From Mycoplasma sp. CAG:611 (GTDB taxonomy: Bacteria; Bacillota_I; Bacilli_A; RF39; UBA660), in assembly GCA_000434175.1 (NCBI GenBank), contig HF999776.1, positions 8,503-18,245 on the forward strand: DNA of 9,743 nucleotides, in the 5' to 3' direction. Made by a program: the position numbers and the translations under genes. The notes beneath the pieces were generated by a model. The model had not been told where the DNA came from and did not search any database. It saw only the letters and a program-made list of their open reading frames with translations. Of this stretch, positions 6,505-9,743 are shown piece after piece. Each line of letters opens with the position of its first letter. Position 1 is the stretch's first letter.

Positions 6505-6694
6505 AATAATAAGGATAATTTGGATAGTATATTGGTCTAGGTCTAGGATAATAATAATTAGGTCTAGGTCTAGGATTAAATACTAATGGTCCAGTTACAA
6601 GACCTAAACCAAATGGAATAAGAAAACTTCCAAATTGTCTAGATCTATATGGTATTACATTGTTATAATATGGTATACTATAGTTATAATACAT
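6503..6694 (-). CDS. Tyr/Pro-rich small protein, coat-like (63 aa)
   Basis: I do not recognise a named family. Of 63 residues, 14 are Tyr and 12 are Pro. The N-terminal part (MYYNYSIPYYNNVIPY) and the C-terminal part are Tyr/Asn/Pro-rich. They flank a short hydrophobic Gly-rich core (FGSFLIPFGLGLVTGPLVF, residues 21-39). The core is too short and Gly/Pro-rich to be a confident membrane helix. PRPRP occurs at 41-45 and again at 50-54, encoded by a 16-bp direct repeat. Such composition is common among small spore coat or spore surface proteins of Bacillota, but that role is inference. A real gene is supported by GAAAGGAG 9 nt upstream of the ATG on the minus strand, by a good promoter and by a 3' hairpin shared with the sortase gene. 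It diverges from the aminopeptidase gene. Confidence 0.8.
   Translation of the reverse strand: MYYNYSIPYYNNVIPYRSRQFGSFLIPFGLGLVTGPLVFNPRPRPNYYYPRPRPIYYPNYPYY
6534..6576 (-). repeat. 16-bp direct repeat encoding PRPRP
   Basis: GGTCTAGGTCTAGGAT (+ strand) occurs at 6534-6549 and 6561-6576, with start points 27 nt apart so the reading frame is kept. Each copy itself contains a GGTCTA hexamer duplication. Both encode Pro-Arg-Pro-Arg-Pro in the 63-aa protein. Confidence 0.9.
6660..6690 (+). promoter_or_regulatory. Candidate promoter for the aminopeptidase gene
   Basis: TTGTTA (6660-6665) and a perfect TATAAT (6685-6690) have a 19-bp spacer, which is long. A second option is the extended -10 TGGTATACT (6671-6679). 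Both lie within the 5' end of the divergent Tyr-rich gene. Initiation near 6697 would put the inverted repeat at the 5' end of the mRNA. Confidence 0.3.
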
Positions 6695-6696
6695 AA

Positions 6697-6722
6697 AAAG
6701 TACTCCTTTCTAAGAGTATTTT
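6697..6722 (+). other. Inverted repeat in the divergent intergenic region
   Basis: AAAGTACTC (6697-6705) pairs with GAGTATTTT (6714-6722) around an 8-nt loop, with one G-U pair when read as + strand RNA. On the minus strand the same position is an A-C mismatch. It could lie in the leader of the aminopeptidase mRNA. It is not followed by a clean T tract, so I do not call it a terminator. Confidence 0.4.
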
Positions 6723-6746
6723 ATGTAAATATTTATTAAATGTTAA
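6718..6746 (-). promoter_or_regulatory. Promoter of the Tyr-rich gene (sigma-A or sigma-K type)
   Basis: On the minus strand, TTAACA (6746-6741) and TAAAAT (6723-6718) are 17 bp apart, each one base from the sigma-A consensus. The same bases also read AACA, 15 bp, then CATAAAATA (6725-6717), which fits the sigma-K pattern of AC followed by CATAnnnTA. Sequence alone cannot choose. The start would be near 6711, giving a leader of under 20 nt. Confidence 0.6.
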
Positions 6747-6762
6747 AGAAAGGAAGGTATTT

Positions 6763-7863
6763 ATGAAAGAAAAAAAGTTAGCAAGTACAATTATTAATTA
6801 TTCACTTAATGTAAAAGAAAATGAATTTGTATTAATTGAAGCTGGTATTATAGCTAAAAATTTAGTAAAAGAACTTGTAAAAGAAATAGTAAATAAAAAA
6901 GCAAATGTTTATGTAAGGTATAATGATAGTGAAACATCTTCTTTAATTGAAGAAAATACTAAAGATGAAAAAATAAACTTTTTATATGATTTAAGGGTGT
7001 TTGATGTTGAACACTTTGATTGTTTTATAAAAATTAGATGTAACAATAATGATTATGATATTAAAAACATTCCAAGTGAAGTTACGAAAAAAATAGGAAT
7101 TAAACTTCAAGATGTAAATGATATAAGAATTAATGAAAGAAAATGGGTTTTATTAAATTATCCTACAAATGTTGATAGTTATAAAGCAAAGATGAATTAT
7201 AATGAGTTTTATGATTATTGTTTTGATGCAATGTGTTATGATTATCAAAAAATGAATGATGATATAAAACCTTTAAAAGATCTTATGGAAAAAACAGATG
7301 AAGTTAGAATAACTGGTCCTGATACAGATTTAAGGTTTTCTATTAAAAATCTTCCTGTTATACCATGTGTTGGTAATATGAATATTCCAGATGGAGAAAC
7401 TTATACTGCACCAGTTAAAACAAGTGTTAATGGTTATATTAAATATAATACGCCAAGTCCATATCAAGGGTATGTTTTTGAGGGTGTAAAATTAACTTTT
7501 AAAGATGGAAAAATAATTTCTGCTACATGTGATAATGTTGAAGAAAGTTACAAAAAAAAATTAGAAGAAATTTTTAATACTGATGAAGGCGCAAGATATG
7601 TTGGCGAGTTTTCTTTAGGATTTAATCCTATGATTAAATATCCAATGGGAGATATTTTATATGATGAAAAAATAATGGGAAGTATACATTTTACTCCAGG
7701 TTGTTGTTATAAAGACTGTGATAATGGTAATAAGTCTAGTATTCATTGGGATCTTGTTTTAATTCAAAGAGAAGACTATGGTGGTGGATGTATTTATTTC
7801 GATCATAGATTAATAAGAAAAGATGGTATATTTGTTTTAGATGAATTAAAAAAATTAAATTAA
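6763..7863 (+). CDS. M29 family metallo-aminopeptidase (AmpS/PepS type)
   Basis: This is a cytosolic two-metal exopeptidase that removes N-terminal residues from peptides, as do Thermus AmpT and staphylococcal AmpS. The metal and catalytic set of the family can be aligned in order: E212 in PDGETYTAP, E282 in GEFSLGFNP, H309 and Y316 in GSIHFTPGCCY, and H328 and D330 in SSIHWDLV. The N-terminal domain (1-190) is more divergent, though VLLNYPT and MNYNEFYDYCF match usual conserved blocks. At 366 aa it is about 40 residues shorter than the usual 400-415, with no missing catalytic block. An unusual Cys cluster (C314, C315, C319) lies next to the H309/Y316 motif. AAAGGAAGG lies 5 nt before the ATG. 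It is transcribed alone, with a candidate promoter inside the divergent Tyr-rich gene, and it ends at a hairpin shared with sspI. Confidence 0.95.
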   Translation: MKEKKLASTIINYSLNVKENEFVLIEAGIIAKNLVKELVKEIVNKKANVYVRYNDSETSSLIEENTKDEKINFLYDLRVFDVEHFDCFIKIRCNNNDYDIKNIPSEVTKKIGIKLQDVNDIRINERKWVLLNYPTNVDSYKAKMNYNEFYDYCFDAMCYDYQKMNDDIKPLKDLMEKTDEVRITGPDTDLRFSIKNLPVIPCVGNMNIPDGETYTAPVKTSVNGYIKYNTPSPYQGYVFEGVKLTFKDGKIISATCDNVEESYKKKLEEIFNTDEGARYVGEFSLGFNPMIKYPMGDILYDEKIMGSIHFTPGCCYKDCDNGNKSSIHWDLVLIQREDYGGGCIYFDHRLIRKDGIFVLDELKKLN

Positions 7864-7888
7864 AAAAATGTATTTTGCTACATTTTTT
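7863..7888. terminator. Bidirectional terminator between aminopeptidase gene and sspI
   Basis: AAAAAATGTA (7863-7872) pairs with TACATTTTTT (7879-7888), a perfect 10-bp stem with loop TTTTGC. A T-rich sequence continues on the + strand. The stem edges overlap both stop codons (7861-7863 and 7887-7889). Confidence 0.8.
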
Positions 7889-8099
7889 ATTTTGTTATTT
7901 TTTCTAATATTATACTTGCTATTTTTTCTTTTTCTTCTTTAATTAAGTTTTCCCAAAAAAGTTCTAAAACAACACCAAGTCCTGGTAAAACAAGTTCATC
8001 TTTTTTAGTAAGCACAGCATTGTTAATTGTTTCTATTAAAGAAGAGATACTTTCATTTTTTAAATTATTAATTACATTTTTTCTTATATCAATATTCAT
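7887..8099 (-). CDS. sspI: Small acid-soluble spore protein SspI
   Basis: SspI is a minor small acid-soluble protein of the spore core, made in the forespore in Bacillus; its exact role is not known. The 70-aa product is almost the same length as B. subtilis SspI (71 aa). It shares the family pattern: an N-terminal IRKNVINNL helix (residues 5-13), a middle LIETINNAV helix (21-29), the hallmark LPGLGV (38-43), then LELFW (45-49) and a charged C-terminal helix. The ATG at 8099 is preceded by GAAAGGAA on the minus strand. An excellent sigma-G-type promoter lies directly upstream. The gene is convergent with the aminopeptidase gene and divergent from lemA. Its presence is the best evidence in this window that the organism forms spores or descends from a spore former. 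Confidence 0.9.
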   Translation of the reverse strand: MNIDIRKNVINNLKNESISSLIETINNAVLTKKDELVLPGLGVVLELFWENLIKEEKEKIASIILEKITK

Positions 8100-8121
8100 A
8101 AATAAGTTCCTTTCATTTTTT

Positions 8122-8151
8122 TATTATGTAAAATTTTTAATATTTTTATGT
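8122..8151 (-). promoter_or_regulatory. Sigma-G-type (forespore) promoter of sspI
   Basis: On the minus strand, ACATA (8151-8147) is followed after exactly 18 bp by CATAATA (8128-8122). The B. subtilis sigma-G consensus is about GHATR, 18 bp, CATWHTA, so only the first G differs. The start near 8115 leaves a leader of about 16 nt holding the GAAAGGAA site. Confidence 0.7.
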
Positions 8152-8158
8152 ATTTTAA

Positions 8159-8187
8159 TTGTAATTCTTATCATTTTTTAATATAAT
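8159..8187 (+). promoter_or_regulatory. Sigma-A promoter of lemA
   Basis: TTGTAA (8159-8164) and a perfect TATAAT (8182-8187) have a 17-bp spacer. The start is predicted near 8194, about 22 nt before the lemA ATG. It is back to back with the sspI promoter. Confidence 0.75.
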
Positions 8188-8215
8188 AAAATTATAAGAA
8201 AGGAAAGTGTATAAT

Positions 8216-8761
8216 ATGATATGGATTATTGTAGGAATAGTAGTTATTTTAATTTTATTTGTAATAGGAACTTATAATTCACTTATTTCATTAAGAAATA
8301 AGAAAGATGACCAATGGTCACAAATTGAAGTTCAATTAAAAAGAAGGGCAGATTTAATACCTAATTTAGTAGAAACTGTAAAAGGATATGCTAAACATGA
8401 AAATAATACTTTAAAAGAAGTAATCGAAGCAAGAAATACTTATGTTGCTGCTTCAACTCCTGAAGAAGAAATGAAAGCAAGTGGGGAAGTTACTAAAGCA
8501 CTTAATAAATTATTTGCTTTAAGTGAAAGTTATCCTGATTTAAAAGCTAATGAAAATTTTATGGCTTTACAAAAAGATTTAAAGGATACTGAAGATAAAA
8601 TTTCTTATGCAAGACAATTTTATAATGATACAGTTTTAACTTATAATAATAAAGTTGAAATGGTACCTTCTAATATTGTTGCAGGTATATTTAAATTTAA
8701 AAAAGCAACATTCTTTGAAGCTTCTGAAGAAGACAAAAAAACACCAGAAGTAAAATTTTAA
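8216..8761 (+). CDS. lemA: LemA family membrane protein
   Basis: LemA proteins are widely conserved, with one membrane helix and a long helical bundle; their biochemical role is unknown. The 181-aa product matches the usual length of about 185. It has an N-terminal membrane helix (residues 2-19), then the signature YNSLISLRN (20-28), WSQIEVQLKRRADLIPNLVETVKGYAKHE (34-62, the most conserved block), EARNTY (71-76) and the late blocks YPDLKANENFMALQ and ARQFYND. The ATG at 8216 is preferred. A GTG at 8207 starts only 2 nt after the GAAAGGA ribosome binding site (8198-8204), and the ATG start gives the canonical short N terminus. It is followed by a terminator and then a DUF2207 gene. LemA and DUF2207 genes are often neighbours, which suggests a shared envelope function (inference). 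Confidence 0.96.
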   Translation: MIWIIVGIVVILILFVIGTYNSLISLRNKKDDQWSQIEVQLKRRADLIPNLVETVKGYAKHENNTLKEVIEARNTYVAASTPEEEMKASGEVTKALNKLFALSESYPDLKANENFMALQKDLKDTEDKISYARQFYNDTVLTYNNKVEMVPSNIVAGIFKFKKATFFEASEEDKKTPEVKF

Positions 8762-8764
8762 TAT

Positions 8765-8789
8765 AAAACTTACTTTGGTAAGTTTTTTT
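8765..8789 (+). terminator. Intrinsic terminator between lemA and the DUF2207 gene
   Basis: AAAACTTAC (8765-8773) pairs with GTAAGTTTT (8778-8786) around a 4-nt loop TTTG, followed by more T to 8789. It begins 4 nt after the lemA stop and ends 14 nt before the next ATG, so it probably lowers rather than blocks expression of the downstream gene. Confidence 0.8.
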
Positions 8790-8803
8790 AATAGGGAGAT
8801 ATT

Positions 8804-9743
8804 ATGAAAAGAATTAAATACTTTGTAATTTTATTAATTATGTTTTTAGCTAATATAACATTAGTTTTTGCTAAAGATGATGTGATTAATAAAATAGATA
8901 TTAATATAACATTAGATAATTCTGGTAATGCTCATGTTGAAGAAATATGGGATGTTAAAGCCAATATGGGTACAGAATTTTATAAGGGTATGTATAATTT
9001 AGGTAATATGAAAGTTACTAATTTTAAGGTATATGAAAACAATACTTTATTTACATATGTAGACAAATGGAATATTAATGCTAGTTTGGATGAAAAAAAG
9101 AATAAAAATGGAATTAATTATACTGATGAAGGAATAGAGTTATGTTTTGGTAAAGGAAGCATGGGAAGACATGTTTTTAAGCTTACATATGATATTAGTA
9201 ACTTTGTTTTCAAAACTAATGATTCTTTAGTTATTTATTATCAAATAATAAATATGAATATGACACCTCCTCCTAAAAACTTTAGTTTAGTATTAACTGG
9301 ACCAAATGCTTTTGATAAAGATATTGATGTATGGGGTTATGGTTATAAAGGATATGCTTATGTAAACAATGGAAAAATATATATGTCTAATGAAGAAAAG
9401 ACATTACTTGAAGAGGGTGATTATGCTGTTTTATTAGTTAAATTTCCTCTTGGAATGTTTAATGTAGATGAAAATAATAGATATGATATTTTTGATGATT
9501 TTGATGAAGTTTATAATAAAGCCGAAGATGGAACTTTTGATTATGATTATAGTGAAAAAGAAGATATCCTTGGTATTATTATAACTTTAGGAACTTTAAT
9601 ATTTACTTTTGCAATAGTAGCTATTGCTATAGCAAGTGCTAATGAATATAAATTCGAAAGTTTAGGTCGAAAAATAAAAATTAAAGAAATAAATAATTTT
9701 AGGGATATTCCATGTGATCAAGATATATTTAATGCTTATTTTG
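8804..9743 (+). CDS. DUF2207 membrane protein, N-terminal 313 residues (runs off window)
   Basis: The frame is open from the ATG at 8804, after AGGGAGA (8793-8799), to the right edge. Residues 1-23 form a signal peptide with likely cleavage after VFA. The extracellular DUF2207 region (about 25-250) includes the typical opening INKIDINITLDNSGNAHVEE and an Asp/Asn/Tyr-rich late part. A transmembrane helix at 255-279 is followed by basic residues and by NNFRDIPCDQDIFNAYF (297-313), matching the family's conserved YxRDxPxxxxxxxAYY-like cytoplasmic motif. The family usually continues for a further 200-300 residues with more membrane helices, which are not visible here. Function is unknown. Its position after lemA is the usual arrangement. 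No separate promoter is evident in the 43-nt gap, so transcription probably comes from lemA through the leaky terminator. Confidence 0.9.
   Translation, partial: MKRIKYFVILLIMFLANITLVFAKDDVINKIDINITLDNSGNAHVEEIWDVKANMGTEFYKGMYNLGNMKVTNFKVYENNTLFTYVDKWNINASLDEKKNKNGINYTDEGIELCFGKGSMGRHVFKLTYDISNFVFKTNDSLVIYYQIINMNMTPPPKNFSLVLTGPNAFDKDIDVWGYGYKGYAYVNNGKIYMSNEEKTLLEEGDYAVLLVKFPLGMFNVDENNRYDIFDDFDEVYNKAEDGTFDYDYSEKEDILGIIITLGTLIFTFAIVAIAIASANEYKFESLGRKIKIKEINNFRDIPCDQDIFNAYF

Noticed and set aside
6534..6576. Two spaced 16-bp repeats as a mini CRISPR or regulatory array
   Set aside because: There are only two copies, in frame inside a coding sequence and encoding PRPRP; this is an internal protein repeat.
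6695..6722. RNA thermometer hiding the ribosome binding site of the Tyr-rich gene
   Set aside because: The predicted start near 6711 would leave most of the upstream stem arm out of the transcript, and the minus-strand pairing has an A-C mismatch.
8207..8215. GTG at 8207 as the lemA start
   Set aside because: It lies 2 nt from the ribosome binding site, and the ATG at 8216 gives the normal LemA N terminus.

Overview
The window is very AT-rich, uses TGG for tryptophan (standard code) and carries strong Gram-positive ribosome binding sites (AAGGAG/GAAAGGA types). It encodes a class B sortase, an SspI-type small acid-soluble spore protein and a LemA/DUF2207 pair. Together these suggest a walled, low-GC Bacillota whose genome retains spore genes, for example an uncultured gut Bacilli or Erysipelotrichia-like lineage. 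It does not look like a wall-less, code-4 Mollicute. The taxonomic placement is inference from gene content and composition only.

Left part (1-1140): the 3' end of an unidentified gene (possibly GerMN-like) is followed by a well-formed promoter and a tRNA-Arg(UCU)/tRNA-Pro(UGG) pair with encoded CCA ends. An intrinsic terminator, a small unknown acidic gene and a convergent mscL come next. Middle-left (1190-3110): a sigma-A promoter drives a two-gene unit made of a coiled-coil/acidic protein with a hydrophobic Gly/Ala-rich C terminus and an 85-aa DUF1292-like protein. This unit converges on a YigZ/IMPACT-family gene. Middle (3090-6504): a three-gene operon encodes a possible ADP-ribosyltransferase-fold protein, the excinuclease subnuclease UvrC and a class B sortase. 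The uvrC and sortase genes overlap by 11 nt.

Right part (6503-9743): a tiny Tyr/Pro-rich coat-like gene diverges from an M29 metallo-aminopeptidase. The aminopeptidase converges on sspI, which has an excellent sigma-G-type promoter. Last come lemA and, after a terminator hairpin, the start of a DUF2207 membrane protein that runs off the window.

The genes are ordinary housekeeping and envelope genes mixed with spore-related ones. Three things deserve most attention. One is the unrecognised ART-like gene at the head of the uvrC-sortase operon. Another is the set of forespore/mother-cell-type promoter matches at sspI and at the Tyr-rich gene. The third is a repeated architecture in which all four convergent gene pairs share one bidirectional hairpin that covers one or both stop codons. 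No mobile element, CRISPR array or clear horizontally acquired island is visible.
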